Counted from the stretch's first letter, positions 1 through 9,396 are shown. The stretch: 64,000 nucleotides of DNA from Hydrogenophaga palleronii NBRC 102513 (GCF_001571225.1 NZ_BCTJ01000002.1:1-64000); one strand, 5' to 3'. Made by a program: numbers and translations. The notes: generated by a model not told the origin, from the letters alone.

Positions 1-48
1 TTGTTCCCCGCGCCCCTGCGCTGCTCAGCCCGGTCTGACGGCAGGGGA

Positions 49-80
49 GCGGGGCCGGGGCCGGGGCCGGGAACGGGAAC
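49..80. repeat. GGGGCC-type simple repeat
   Basis: Short run of GGGGCC/GGGCC units followed by GGAACG units. It lies in the gene-free 182 bp at the window edge beyond the end of the benzoate-CoA ligase gene. No function is visible. Confidence 0.5.
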
Positions 81-110
81 GGGCTTCCTCTCCGGCGTGC
101 TTGTCTTGCT

Positions 111-143
111 CCCTCTCCCTCTGGGAGAGGGCTGGGGTGAGGG
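111..143. repeat. Extragenic palindrome, family 1, copy 1
   Basis: CCCTCTCCCTCTGGGAGAGG followed by GCTGGGGTGAGGG forms a strong hairpin just beyond the end of the benzoate-CoA ligase gene. A relative sits at 1801-1863. It is probably a dispersed repetitive extragenic palindrome that may also act as a transcript end; there is no U-tract. Confidence 0.5.
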
Positions 144-182
144 CCCGCGCGCCAGTGGCTGGATCAACGCCTGGTCAACGCC

Positions 183-1763
183 TCACGCCGCTCCGCTGTC
201 GAGCTCGCGCAGCTTGAAGCGCTGGATCTTGCCGGTCGCCGTCTTCGGCAGCTCTGGCAGGAACTCGATGAAGCGCGGGTACTTGTAGGGCGCCAGCTTG
301 CTCTTCACGAAGGCTTGCAGCTCGCTCTCGTTCACCACAGCGCCGGCCTTGAGCACCACGAAGGCTTTGGTCTTGGTCAGGCCGTCGGCGTCGGTCTTGC
401 CGATCACCGCGGCTTCGAGCACGGCGGGGTGTTGCACCAGCGTGGCTTCCACTTCGAACGGGCTCACGTAGATGCCGCTGACCTTCAGCATGTCGTCGTT
501 GCGGCCGGCATAGGTGCAGTAACCGTCAGCGTCGCGTGTGTATTTGTCGCCGGCTTTGGTCCAGCCGCCCTGGAAGGTGTCGCGGGTCTTGTCGCGGTTG
601 TTCCAGTACATCAGCGCCGCGGTCGGGCCCTTGATGTAGAGGTCGCCGATCTCGCCGTCGGCCACCGGTTGGCCGTCTTCGCCGCGCAGCTCGATCTCGT
701 AACCCGGTACCGGCTTGCCGGTGGTGCCGTAGCGCACGTCGCCGGGGCGGTTGGAGAGGAACACGTGCAGCATTTCGGTGGAGCCGATGCCGTCGATGAT
801 CTCGACGCCGAAGTGGTCCGTCCAGCGCTGGCCGATGTCTTGCGGCAGCGCCTCGCCCGCCGAGGAGCACAGGCGCAGGGCAACCTCGCTCTTCTTCGGC
901 AGGTCAGGGCTGGCGAGCATGCCGCCGTAGCCGGTGGGCGCGCCGTAGAACACCGTGGGCTTCTGCTCCGTGAAGCGTTTGAAGCAGGCCTGCGGTGTTG
1001 GCCGTTCGGCCATCAACACCACGCTGGCGCCCACGCTGAGCGGGAAGGTCAGCGCGTTGCCCAGGCCGTAGGCGAAGAACAGTTTGGCGGCGGAGAACAC
1101 CACGTCGTTCTCGCGCAGATTCAGCACGGCCTTGCCATACAGCTCGGCGGTCCAGTAGAGGTTGGCCTGGGTGTGCACCGCGCCCTTGGGCGCGCCGGTG
1201 GAGCCGGACGAATAGAGCCAGAAGGCCGGCTCGTCGCCATGCGTGTCGGCCGCCTCAGTGGCGGGCGCGTGGCTGCCGACCAGGGTGTTGAAATGGTGCA
1301 CGCCATCGGGCAGGGCCTCGCTGGAGCGTGAGGCGATGATGTGTTTCACCTCGTGCCCACCCTGTGCGCCGAGCTTGTCCAGCGCGGTCTGCAGTGTGGG
1401 CAACAGCGCGGCCGACACCAGCGCGGCCTGGGCGCGGCTGTTGGCCATCATGTATGCGTAGTCCTGCGCGGTCAGCAGGGTGTTCACTGCCACCGGCACC
1501 ACGCCGGCGTGCAGCGCGCCGAGGAAAGCCACCACCCAGTCGCTGCTGTCGTGCATCAGCAGCAGCACACGTTCCTCACGGCGCAGGCCGAGCGCCGTGA
1601 GCGCGGCAGAGAAGCGCCGCACCTGGTCGTCGAGCTGGCCGTAGGTGAGCGTGCCCTGGTCGTCGATCAGCGCGGTCTTGTTCGCACGCTGCGCGTTGAC
1701 GTCGAGCAGGTGGCGCGCGAAGTTGAAGCGCTCGGGCGGGGCTGCGACGGTGGTTGTGGTCAT
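183..1763 (-). CDS. bclA: Benzoate-CoA ligase
   Basis: 526-aa acyl-adenylate-forming enzyme that activates benzoate with ATP and CoA to benzoyl-CoA, the entry step of the box pathway, in the cytoplasm. The AMP-binding motif YSSGSTGAPKG lies at about residues 184-194. The C-terminal PKTATGK motif, with catalytic lysine near 512, is present, so the protein is complete. It lies downstream of boxD on the same strand, with only a palindromic repeat between them, so the two probably form one transcript diverging from boxR. Family membership and context make benzoate the likely substrate; activity on 2-aminobenzoate or halogenated benzoates cannot be excluded. Confidence 0.93.
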   Translation of the reverse strand: MTTTTVAAPPERFNFARHLLDVNAQRANKTALIDDQGTLTYGQLDDQVRRFSAALTALGLRREERVLLLMHDSSDWVVAFLGALHAGVVPVAVNTLLTAQDYAYMMANSRAQAALVSAALLPTLQTALDKLGAQGGHEVKHIIASRSSEALPDGVHHFNTLVGSHAPATEAADTHGDEPAFWLYSSGSTGAPKGAVHTQANLYWTAELYGKAVLNLRENDVVFSAAKLFFAYGLGNALTFPLSVGASVVLMAERPTPQACFKRFTEQKPTVFYGAPTGYGGMLASPDLPKKSEVALRLCSSAGEALPQDIGQRWTDHFGVEIIDGIGSTEMLHVFLSNRPGDVRYGTTGKPVPGYEIELRGEDGQPVADGEIGDLYIKGPTAALMYWNNRDKTRDTFQGGWTKAGDKYTRDADGYCTYAGRNDDMLKVSGIYVSPFEVEATLVQHPAVLEAAVIGKTDADGLTKTKAFVVLKAGAVVNESELQAFVKSKLAPYKYPRFIEFLPELPKTATGKIQRFKLRELDSGAA

Positions 1764-1800
1764 GGGGCTTGTCTCCTGCGGTGTTCGTGGATTGTCCGAC

Positions 1801-1863
1801 GCCCTCCCGTTTGGGGGAGGGTGGGGTGGGGGCTCCCTCAGCCATCCCCCTGCGGGGGAGGGC
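1801..1863. repeat. Extragenic palindrome, family 1, copy 2
   Basis: Two adjoining hairpins (CCCTCCC..GGGGGAGGG and ATCCCCCTGCGGGGGAGGG) occupy the whole gap between boxD and the ligase gene. It is the same family as the element at 111-143. It may tune read-through between the two minus-strand genes or stabilise the mRNA end. Confidence 0.5.
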
Positions 1864-1869
1864 GCGAAT

Positions 1870-3447
1870 TCAGAGCTTCAACGCGATGGCAGATGCCGCC
1901 AGCACGTCCAGCGCCGCGCTGCTTGCCTGCACCGCGCTGCGGCGGTGGTAGAAGCCCAGCGCGCGCAGGCCGCCGAGTTCTTCGCCACCACCCGCGCGGC
2001 CGGGGCCGCCGTGCAGCGACATGGGCATCACGTTGCCATGGCCGGTCTGGCTGGCTGCCACGTCGGGCGAGATGGCGTGCACGCGACCATGGGCCGAGCC
2101 GAGTTCGAGCGCAGCGCTGGCGGTGAAGGCCGGGTCGGCGCTGTAGACCGAGCACACCAGCGAACCTTCGCCACGGCGGATGAGTTCGTAGGCCTGTTCG
2201 ATGCTGTCGTAGGCCATCAGCGTGGCGACCGGGCCGAACACCTCGACCTCGTGCAGCACCTTCGCCTTCGCCGGTTCGCGCGAGCCGAGCAGCACCGGGG
2301 CGACGCAGGCGGCCACGGCGGCATCGGCATCGACCAGGGCGGCACTGGCGCCGTCGAACAGCACTTCCGCCTCGGCGCGCAGCTTGGTGATGCCTTCGAG
2401 CACGCTGGCCTTCTGTTCCTGGCTCACCAGCGAACCCATGCGCACCGTCTCGTTGCGCGGGTTGCCCACGCTGGTCTTGGTGAGCTTGGCGCCAAGGGCC
2501 TTGGCCACGTCGTCGTACAGCGCGCGCGGCACGAACACGCGGCGGATGGCGGTGCACTTCTGGCCGGCCTTCACCGTCATCTCGCGCACCACCTCGTTCA
2601 CCAGCAGGGTGAAGGCTTCGCTGTCGGCGGTGGCGGCCGGGTCGAGCAGGGCGCTGTTCAGGCTGTCGGCTTCGATGTTGCAACGCACCGAACGTTCGGC
2701 CACGGCTGGGTGGCTGCGGATGATGCGCGCCGTGTCGGCCGAGCCGGTGAAGGACACCACGTCGAACGGTTGCAGCTGGTCCATCAGGCCGGCGGACGAG
2801 CCGCAGACCACCGACAGCGCGCCGGGCGGCAGGATGTTGGCGTCGATCACGTCCTTCACCATGCGCTGCGTGAGCCAGGCGGTGGCGGTGGCGGGCTTGA
2901 TGATCACCGGCACGCCCGAGAGCAGGGCGGGCGCGGCTTTTTCCCACAGGCCCCAGCTCGGGAAGTTGAAGGCGTTGATGAACAGCGCCACGCCGTGTGT
3001 GGGTTGCAGCACGTGCTGGGTCTGGAACACCGGGTCCTTGCCCATGCGGATGCGTTCGCCGTCGAGCAGGGCGCGTGCGCTGCCCAGGGCTTCACCCTGT
3101 TTGGCGTAGTAACCCAGCGTGAAGATGCCGCCGTCGATGTCCACCGCGGAATCCTTGGTGGTGGTGCCGGAGTTGGCGGTGGCGATTTCGTAATAGGCGT
3201 CGCGGTTGGCCTGCAGCACCTTGACGATGGCAGCCAGCATGCCGGCGCGTTCGCCGTAGCTCAGGGCGCGCAGGGCCTTGCCGCCCTGTTCGCGCGCGAA
3301 GGCGAAGCCAGCGGCGAGGTCCAGCCCGGCGCTGCTCACGCGGGCGAGCTCGGTGCCGAGCACCGGGTCGAACAGGGGCGTGCCGGCGCCGCTGCCGGTC
3401 TGCCATTGGCCGCCGAGGAAGTTGGGGAGCAGGGGGGAGGTCGTCAT
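1870..3447 (-). CDS. boxD: 3,4-dehydroadipyl-CoA semialdehyde dehydrogenase (BoxD)
   Basis: About 525-aa aldehyde dehydrogenase of the PaaN/BoxD branch. It oxidises the aldehyde produced by BoxC ring cleavage to 3,4-dehydroadipyl-CoA, with NADP+ in characterised relatives. The nucleotide-binding segment DVVSFTGSADTAR and the catalytic cysteine in GQKCTAIRRVFVP are visible. I start at the ATG of MTTSPLLPNF rather than 13 codons upstream, because GAGAGA precedes it at good spacing and the protein then starts like its family. It is the first gene of the minus-strand transcript and diverges from boxR across a shared control region holding three TGCA sites. Confidence 0.9.
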   Translation of the reverse strand: MTTSPLLPNFLGGQWQTGSGAGTPLFDPVLGTELARVSSAGLDLAAGFAFAREQGGKALRALSYGERAGMLAAIVKVLQANRDAYYEIATANSGTTTKDSAVDIDGGIFTLGYYAKQGEALGSARALLDGERIRMGKDPVFQTQHVLQPTHGVALFINAFNFPSWGLWEKAAPALLSGVPVIIKPATATAWLTQRMVKDVIDANILPPGALSVVCGSSAGLMDQLQPFDVVSFTGSADTARIIRSHPAVAERSVRCNIEADSLNSALLDPAATADSEAFTLLVNEVVREMTVKAGQKCTAIRRVFVPRALYDDVAKALGAKLTKTSVGNPRNETVRMGSLVSQEQKASVLEGITKLRAEAEVLFDGASAALVDADAAVAACVAPVLLGSREPAKAKVLHEVEVFGPVATLMAYDSIEQAYELIRRGEGSLVCSVYSADPAFTASAALELGSAHGRVHAISPDVAASQTGHGNVMPMSLHGGPGRAGGGEELGGLRALGFYHRRSAVQASSAALDVLAASAIALKL

Positions 3448-3510
3448 GGCTTGTCTCTCTCGGGGAATGGGTCGGGTCCCCCGCACTGGTTGCGGGAGGC
3501 GAATGGCGCT

Positions 3511-3560
3511 ATAAATGCATTATCTTGCGTTTTGCGAAGTATGCATTAAAGTGCACGTCT
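3511..3560. promoter_or_regulatory. boxD-boxR divergent control region with BoxR-type operators
   Basis: TGCA occurs at 3516, 3542 and 3552. The last two form ATGCATTAAAGTGCA (3541-3555), which matches the box upstream of boxC (4565-4579) at 13 of 15 positions. BoxR/BzdR regulators are known to bind TGCA-containing operators. I could not place a convincing -35/-10 pair here for either direction. Operator assignment is by motif and context. Confidence 0.6.
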
Positions 3561-3624
3561 TGGCGCTTGGCAAGCCCCTCCCGTGTTTACCCTGCCGGCA
3601 CCACCCTAGAAAGGTCTGCACCCC

Positions 3625-4563
3625 ATGGACGTCGACGATACCGGCGTGATGGCCTCTGGCGAGGTCAAACCTCCCGCTGTGGAAGAGGAGCGCCACCCCT
3701 TTCTGGTGGCGCTCGGCGAACGCGTGCGCACCCTGCGCTCGCGCCGCGGCATGACGCGCAAGGCGGTGGCGATCGCGGCCGATGTGTCCGAGCGGCACCT
3801 GGCCAATCTGGAGTACGGCACGGGCAATGCCTCCATCCTGGTGCTGCTGCAGGTGTCTCAGGCGCTGCAGTGTTCGCTCGCCGAATTGCTCGGGGATGTG
3901 AGCACAAGCTCACCGGAATGGCTGCTGATTCGTGAGCTGCTGGAAAAACGCAACGAGGCCGACCTGCGTCGGGCGCGGGTCGCCATCGGCAGCCTGCTGG
4001 GCGGCGGTGCCGCCCCCGGCGGCGACCCCGGGCGCAAGGCGCGCATCGCGCTCATCGGCCTGCGTGGCGCGGGCAAGTCCACGCTCGGCCAGCGGCTGGC
4101 GGACGACCTGGGTTTTGCCTTCATCGAACTCAGCCGCGAGATCGAGAAGTTCGCCGGCTGCAGCATCAACGAGATCCATTCCCTCTACGGCACGCCGGCC
4201 TACCGCCGCTACGAACGCCGGGCGCTGGAAGAAGCGATCCAGATCTACCCCGAGGTGGTGATCGCCACGCCGGGTGGCCTCGTCTCGGACGCGGCCAACT
4301 TCAACCTGCTGCTGTCCCACTGCACCACCGTCTGGCTGCAGGCCGACCCGGCCGACCACATGGGCCGCGTGGCCGCGCAGGGCGACATGCGGCCCATGGC
4401 CGCGAGCCGCGAGGCGATGGAAGACCTCAAGCGCATCCTGGCCGGGCGCTCGGCGTTTTATTCCAAGGCCGACATGGCTTTCGACACCAGCGCCTACAAC
4501 CTCGAGGACGCGTTCGCTGCGCTGCGCAGCCAGGTGCGCGATGCGCTGGGCCTGGTGGAGTGA
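3625..4563 (+). CDS. boxR: BoxR, benzoyl-CoA-responsive XRE/shikimate-kinase-like repressor
   Basis: 312-aa regulator with an N-terminal XRE helix-turn-helix at about residues 28-90 fused to a shikimate-kinase-like domain from about 138. That domain keeps a P-loop, GLRGAGKST (145-153). This architecture is characteristic of BoxR and BzdR, in which the kinase-like domain senses benzoyl-CoA and relieves repression. It is the first plus-strand gene, followed after about 150 bp by boxC. The TGCA operators on both sides indicate that it controls boxD-bclA, boxCBA and probably itself. Confidence 0.92.
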   Translation: MDVDDTGVMASGEVKPPAVEEERHPFLVALGERVRTLRSRRGMTRKAVAIAADVSERHLANLEYGTGNASILVLLQVSQALQCSLAELLGDVSTSSPEWLLIRELLEKRNEADLRRARVAIGSLLGGGAAPGGDPGRKARIALIGLRGAGKSTLGQRLADDLGFAFIELSREIEKFAGCSINEIHSLYGTPAYRRYERRALEEAIQIYPEVVIATPGGLVSDAANFNLLLSHCTTVWLQADPADHMGRVAAQGDMRPMAASREAMEDLKRILAGRSAFYSKADMAFDTSAYNLEDAFAALRSQVRDALGLVE

Positions 4564-4564
4564 C

Positions 4565-4608
4565 ATGCAGAAAAGTGCATTGACGGTTTCGGGTTGGTGA
4601 ACTATTAT
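4565..4608 (+). promoter_or_regulatory. boxC promoter with abutting BoxR operator
   Basis: A near-consensus sigma70 promoter is present: TTGACG at 4580-4585, a 17-bp spacer, and TATTAT at 4603-4608. The operator ATGCAGAAAAGTGCA (4565-4579) ends at the base before the -35 box. A further TGCA lies at 4640. The arrangement fits repression or activation at the -35 edge by BoxR. Confidence 0.7.
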
Positions 4609-4714
4609 TCACATCACCAGGTCCGGACCGGCGTTTGAGTGCAGGTTGTCGGCCTGATTCCGCCGCAGCCACCTGCGGATGCCCCAGACCCGAGACCCTG
4701 CCAGGAGACACCCC

Positions 4715-6382
4715 ATGAACGCCACCGCGACCCCGACCACCGTCGACTACCGCACCGACCCAAGCCAGTACCGCCACTGGAAGCTCTCTTTCAACGGCGA
4801 CGTTGCCACGCTGGCGGTGGACATCAACGAAGACGCCGGCATCCGCCCTGGCTACAAGCTCAAGCTCAACAGCTACGACCTGGGTGTGGACATCGAACTG
4901 CACGACGCCCTGAACCGTGTGCGCTTCGAGCACCCCGAAGTGCGCACCGTGGTCGTCACCAGCGGCAAGGACCGCGTGTTCTGCTCCGGCGCCAACATCT
5001 TCATGCTCGGCCTCTCCAGCCACGCCTGGAAAGTGAACTTCTGCAAGTTCACCAACGAGACCCGCAACGGCATTGAAGACTCGTCCAAATACAGCGGCCT
5101 GAAGTTCGTCGCCGCGCTCAACGGCGCCTGCGCCGGCGGCGGTTACGAGCTGGCCCTGGCCTGCGACGAAATCGTGCTGGTGGACGACCGCTCCTCCGCC
5201 GTGTCCCTGCCCGAAGTGCCGCTGCTCGGCGTGTTGCCCGGCACCGGTGGCCTGACCCGCGTGACCGACAAGCGCCACGTGCGCCACGACCTGGCCGACA
5301 TCTTCTGCACCACCAGCGAAGGCGTGCGTGGCCAGAAGGCCGTGGACTGGCGCCTGGTCGACTCCATCGCCAAGCCGCAGCAGTTCGCCGCCCACGTGCA
5401 GGAACGTGCCGCCGCGCTGGCCGCGAAGAGCGACCGCCCTGCCGCCGGCAAGGGCGTGGCCCTGCCGCGCGTGGAACGCACCGACAGCGCCGACGGCATC
5501 AGCTACCAGTATGTAAACGTCGCCATCGACCGCGCCAAGCGCAACGTCACCCTGACCGTGAAGGCCCCGAGCGGCGCGCAGCCGGGCGACATCGCCGGCA
5601 TCGAGGCCGCTGGCGCCAGCTGGTGGCCGCTGCAGATGGCGCGTGAACTCGACGACGCCATCCTCAACCTGCGCACCAACGAACTCGACATCGGCACCTG
5701 GCTGCTCAAGACCGAAGGCGACGCCGCGGCCGTGCTGGCCAGCGACGCGCTGATGGTGGCCAACCAGAACCACTGGCTGGTGCGCGAGACCCTGGGCCTG
5801 ATGCGCCGCACCTTCGCCCGCCTGGACGTGTCCTCGCGCAGCCTGTTCGCGCTGATCGAGTCCGGCTCCTGCTTCGCTGGTTCGCTGGCCGAGCTGGCCT
5901 TCGCCGCCGACCGCGCCTACATGCTGGCCCTGCCGGACGACGCCGCTGCGGCACCCAAGCTGCAGCTCGGTGAGTTCAACTTCGGCTTCCTGCCGATGGT
6001 CAACGAACAGTCGCGCCTGCAACGCCGCTTCTACGAAGAGACGGCACCGATGGAAGCCGCGCGCGCCGCGGTGGGCCAGGCGCTGGACGCCGACGCCGCA
6101 CTGGCCCTGGGCCTGGTGACCGCCTCGCCCGACGACATCGACTGGGCCGACGAAGTGCGCATGGCGCTCGAAGAACGCGCGGCCATGTCGCCCGACGCCC
6201 TTACCGGCCTGGAAGCCAACCTGCGGTTTGCGCAGAAGGAAAACATGGCCACCCGCATCTTCGGCCGCCTCACCGCCTGGCAGAACTGGATCTTCATCCG
6301 CCCCAACGCCGTTGGCGAAAAGGGTGCGCTCAAGGTCTACGGCAAGGGCGACAAAGCCGCCTTCGACTTCAACAGAGTTTGA
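4715..6382 (+). CDS. boxC: 2,3-epoxybenzoyl-CoA dihydrolase / benzoyl-CoA-dihydrodiol lyase (BoxC)
   Basis: 555-aa enzyme with two crotonase-like halves. It hydrolytically opens the ring of 2,3-epoxybenzoyl-CoA, giving 3,4-dehydroadipyl-CoA semialdehyde and formate. The oxyanion-hole region KFVAALNGACAGGGYELAL lies around residues 130-150. The start is set at 4715 because AGGAG sits 8 bp upstream; an ATG 12 codons earlier lacks a ribosome binding site. It is followed by boxB after a palindromic repeat. The formate released links this pathway to the formate dehydrogenase region downstream in the window, although that link is an inference. Confidence 0.94.
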   Translation: MNATATPTTVDYRTDPSQYRHWKLSFNGDVATLAVDINEDAGIRPGYKLKLNSYDLGVDIELHDALNRVRFEHPEVRTVVVTSGKDRVFCSGANIFMLGLSSHAWKVNFCKFTNETRNGIEDSSKYSGLKFVAALNGACAGGGYELALACDEIVLVDDRSSAVSLPEVPLLGVLPGTGGLTRVTDKRHVRHDLADIFCTTSEGVRGQKAVDWRLVDSIAKPQQFAAHVQERAAALAAKSDRPAAGKGVALPRVERTDSADGISYQYVNVAIDRAKRNVTLTVKAPSGAQPGDIAGIEAAGASWWPLQMARELDDAILNLRTNELDIGTWLLKTEGDAAAVLASDALMVANQNHWLVRETLGLMRRTFARLDVSSRSLFALIESGSCFAGSLAELAFAADRAYMLALPDDAAAAPKLQLGEFNFGFLPMVNEQSRLQRRFYEETAPMEAARAAVGQALDADAALALGLVTASPDDIDWADEVRMALEERAAMSPDALTGLEANLRFAQKENMATRIFGRLTAWQNWIFIRPNAVGEKGALKVYGKGDKAAFDFNRV

Positions 6383-6465
6383 GGCCCCCCTGCGCCGCCT
6401 GCGGCGTCTTCCCCCCAGGGGGACGGCGCCTCGGGCCGGCCCAGCCGGACCCCCGTCGCCCCTTG
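6383..6465 (+). repeat. Post-stop palindromic element, family 2, copy 1
   Basis: Begins one base after the boxC stop. It has three nested or adjacent stems: GCGCCGCC/GGCGTC-like, CCCCC/GGGGG, and an outer GACGG (6422-6426)/CCGTC (6453-6457) around GGCCGGC-CCA-GCCGG. Three relatives occur at 7951, 9397 and 25441, all right after stop codons in the same orientation. Confidence 0.7.
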
Positions 6466-6520
6466 ACCCTCGTTCCTCGATCCGTGTCTTCCCACCGATA
6501 ACCGCCCCAGGAGAACCGCC

Positions 6521-7948
6521 ATGTCCAGCATCAACTACAGCGAAAAGATCCCCAACAACGTCAACCTGAGCGAAGACCGCACGCTGCAGCGCGCGCTCGA
6601 AGGCTGGCAGCCCAACTTCATCAACTGGTGGGACGACGTGGGCCCGGAAGGTTCGACCAACCACGAGGTGTACCTGCGCACCGCGGTCAGCGTAGACCCG
6701 CAAGGCTGGGCCCAGTTCGGCCACGTGAAGATGCGCGACTACCGCTGGGGCATCTTCCTGAACCCGGGCGACGCCGAGCGCAAGATCCACTTCGGTGACC
6801 ACCTGGGTGAGAAAGCCTGGCAAGACGTGCCTGGCGAACACCGCGCCAACCTGCGCCGCATCATCGTCACGCAGGGCGACACCGAGCCGGCATCGGTCGA
6901 GCAGCAACGCCACCTGGGCCTGACCGCGCCCTCGATGTACGACCTGCGCAACCTGTTCCAGATCAACGTCGAAGAAGGCCGCCACCTGTGGGCCATGGTC
7001 TACCTGCTGCACAAGCACTTCGGCCGCGACGGCCGTGAAGAAGCCGAGGCGCTGCTGCAGCGCACCTCGGGCAGCCAGGACAACCCGCGCATCCTGGGTG
7101 CGTTCAACGAGAAGACGCCCGACTGGCTGGCCTTCTTCATGTTCACCTACTTCACCGACCGCGACGGCAAGTTCCAGCTCTCCGCGCTGGCCGAGTCCGC
7201 GTTCGACCCGCTGGCCCGCACGACCAAGTTCATGCTGACCGAAGAAGCCCACCACATGTTCGTGGGCGAGAGCGGCGTCTCGCGCGTGCTCACGCGCACC
7301 GCGCAGGTGATGAACGAACTCAAGACCGACGACCCGCAGAAGGTGCGCGCCGCCGGCGCCATCGACCTGGGCACCATCCAGCGTTACCTGAACTTCCACT
7401 ACAGCGTCACCATCGACCTGTTCGGCGCCGACCAGTCGAGCAACGCCGCCATCTTCTACAGCTCGGGCCTGAAGGGCCGCTACGAAGAAGGCAAGCGCAC
7501 CGACGACCACATCCTCAAGGGCCAGACCTACAAGGTGCTGGAAGTCAAGGACGGCCAGCTGTTGGAGAAGGACGTGCCCATGCTCAACGCGCTCAACGAA
7601 GTGCTGCGCGACGACTTCATCAAGGATTCGGTGGCCGGCGTGAACCGCTGGAACAAGGTGCTGGAGAAAGCCGGCATCCCGACCCGCCTGACCGTGCCGC
7701 ACAAGGCCTTCAACCGCCAGATCGGTGCACTCGCCGGCATCAAGATGTCGCCCGAAGGCCAGGTGGTCAGCGAGGTCGAATGGGCCGCACGCAAGAACGA
7801 GTGGTTGCCGTCGCCGGAAGACTTCGCCTTCGTTGCTTCGCTGATGGGCCGCGTGGTCGACCCCGGCAAATTCGCCGGCTGGATCGCCCCGCCCGTCATG
7901 GGCATCAACCGCCAGCCGGTGGACTTCGAATACGTCCGATTCGGTTGA
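6521..7948 (+). CDS. boxB: Benzoyl-CoA 2,3-epoxidase oxygenase subunit (BoxB)
   Basis: 475-aa class I di-iron monooxygenase that epoxidises benzoyl-CoA with O2, receiving electrons from BoxA. Both iron-ligand signatures are visible: EEGRH around residues 151-155 and EEAHH around 241-245, with an upstream acidic residue in TQGDTEP (about 122). Length matches characterised BoxB. The start has AGGAG 8 bp upstream. It lies between boxC and boxA on the same strand. Confidence 0.95.
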   Translation: MSSINYSEKIPNNVNLSEDRTLQRALEGWQPNFINWWDDVGPEGSTNHEVYLRTAVSVDPQGWAQFGHVKMRDYRWGIFLNPGDAERKIHFGDHLGEKAWQDVPGEHRANLRRIIVTQGDTEPASVEQQRHLGLTAPSMYDLRNLFQINVEEGRHLWAMVYLLHKHFGRDGREEAEALLQRTSGSQDNPRILGAFNEKTPDWLAFFMFTYFTDRDGKFQLSALAESAFDPLARTTKFMLTEEAHHMFVGESGVSRVLTRTAQVMNELKTDDPQKVRAAGAIDLGTIQRYLNFHYSVTIDLFGADQSSNAAIFYSSGLKGRYEEGKRTDDHILKGQTYKVLEVKDGQLLEKDVPMLNALNEVLRDDFIKDSVAGVNRWNKVLEKAGIPTRLTVPHKAFNRQIGALAGIKMSPEGQVVSEVEWAARKNEWLPSPEDFAFVASLMGRVVDPGKFAGWIAPPVMGINRQPVDFEYVRFG

Positions 7949-7950
7949 TG

Positions 7951-8036
7951 GACTCCCCCCGCGCCGCGCCTGCGGCGCGTCACCCCCTCCAGGGGGCGTC
8001 GCCTGCGGGCCGGGAAACCCGGACCCGCGGCGACCT
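7951..8036 (+). repeat. Post-stop palindromic element, family 2, copy 2
   Basis: Starts two bases after the boxB stop. Stems: GCGCCGCGC/GCGGCGCG, CCCCCT/AGGGGG, and outer GTCGCC (7998-8003) with GGCGAC (8029-8034) around CCGGG-AAA-CCCGG. The outer stem differs from the other copies on both arms, so pairing is kept. Confidence 0.75.
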
Positions 8037-8090
8037 TGATTTGATCCCTCCCTCTCCTACACTGTCTCAAGCCCCCACGGAGACACACAC

Positions 8091-9395
8091 ATGAACGCTG
8101 TTGCCGAACTTGCTGTCATCAAGCAGCACCTGATCGATCCCGAGATCTGCATCCGCTGCAACACCTGCGAAGCCACCTGCCCGGTGCAGGCGATCACGCA
8201 CGACGACAACAACTACGTGGTCGATGCCGCCAAGTGCAACCTCTGCATGGCCTGCATCTCGCCGTGCCCGACCGGCTCGATCGACAACTGGCGCACCATG
8301 CCGCTCGTGCGGGCCTACACGACCGAAGAGCAGCTCACCTGGGAAGAGCTGCCGGCCGAGTTGCCGCCGGAAGAGCTGGAAGGTTTTGCGGAGGCCGATG
8401 CCGACGTGACGCCCGCCCCGGCACCAGCCGCCGCGCCCGCCGTGGTGGCAGACGCCGGCAGCGGCCAGGAGGTCTTCAACTCGTCGGCCTTTGGCGCCAC
8501 GCTGCCGCCGTGGTCGGCGGCGCACGCCTTCGTCAACCTGTACGGCCCCAAGGCGAACCAGAAAACCGTCACCGCCACCGTGGTCGGCAACGTGCGCGTG
8601 ACCGAGGTCGGCAAGACCGCCGGCAGCGACTACGACACGCACCACATCGTGCTCGACTTCGGCGCCATGCCCTTCCCGGTGCTGGAAGGCCAGAGCGTCG
8701 GCGTCGTGCCACCCGGCACCGACGCCAAGGGCCGCACCCACCATGCGCGCCAGTACTCCATCGCCAGCCCGCGCAACGGCGAACGCCCCGGCTACAACAA
8801 CCTCTCGCTCACCATCAAGCGCGTGCTGGAGGACTACCAGGGCAAGCCGGTGCGCGGCGTCGCCAGCAACTTCATGTGCGACCTGAAGGTGGGCGACAAG
8901 GTGGAGGTGATCGGGCCGTTCGGCACCAGCTTCCTGATGCCCAACCACCCGCGCTCCAACATCGTGATGATCTGCACCGGCACCGGCAGCGCCCCCATGC
9001 GTGCCATGACCGAGTGGCGCCGGCGCCTGCGCGCGTCGGGCAAGTTCGAGGGTGGCAAGCTGATGCTGTTCTTCGGCGCCCGCACGCAGGAAGAGCTGCC
9101 GTACTTCGGCCCGCTGCAAAGCCTGCCGAAGGATTTCATCGACATCAACTTCGCCTTCAGCCGCACGCCGGGCCAGCCCAAGCGTTACGTGCAGGACGTG
9201 ATGCGCGAGCGCGCCGCCGATCTGGCGGCCCTGCTGCAGGATCCGAACACCTGTTTCTATGTCTGCGGGCTGAAGAGCATGGAAGAGGGCGTGGTGCTGG
9301 CGCTGCGCGACGTGGCGCAAGGCGCCGGCCTGCAGTGGGACACGCTGGGCGACACGCTCAAGCGCGAAGGCCGGCTGCATCTCGAGACGTACTGA
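8091..9395 (+). CDS. boxA: Benzoyl-CoA 2,3-epoxidase reductase subunit (BoxA)
   Basis: 434-aa reductase that passes electrons from NADPH to BoxB. The N-terminus holds two 4Fe-4S motifs, [13 protein letters not shown] (about residues 16-28) and [12 protein letters not shown] (about 46-57). An Ala/Pro/Glu-rich linker at about 100-125 is followed by an FNR-type FAD/NADP module with [12 protein letters not shown] and the pyridine-nucleotide segment [12 protein letters not shown]. This order matches characterised BoxA. It ends the box transcript and is followed by a family 2 palindrome. Confidence 0.94.
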   Translation: MNAVAELAVIKQHLIDPEICIRCNTCEATCPVQAITHDDNNYVVDAAKCNLCMACISPCPTGSIDNWRTMPLVRAYTTEEQLTWEELPAELPPEELEGFAEADADVTPAPAPAAAPAVVADAGSGQEVFNSSAFGATLPPWSAAHAFVNLYGPKANQKTVTATVVGNVRVTEVGKTAGSDYDTHHIVLDFGAMPFPVLEGQSVGVVPPGTDAKGRTHHARQYSIASPRNGERPGYNNLSLTIKRVLEDYQGKPVRGVASNFMCDLKVGDKVEVIGPFGTSFLMPNHPRSNIVMICTGTGSAPMRAMTEWRRRLRASGKFEGGKLMLFFGARTQEELPYFGPLQSLPKDFIDINFAFSRTPGQPKRYVQDVMRERAADLAALLQDPNTCFYVCGLKSMEEGVVLALRDVAQGAGLQWDTLGDTLKREGRLHLETY

Positions 9396-9396
9396 C

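Noticed and set aside
4427..7702. Very long open frame on the minus strand opposite boxC and boxB (about 1090 codons)
   Set aside because: It mirrors the conserved boxC and boxB genes, has no family character, and is a product of high GC codon use in the real genes.
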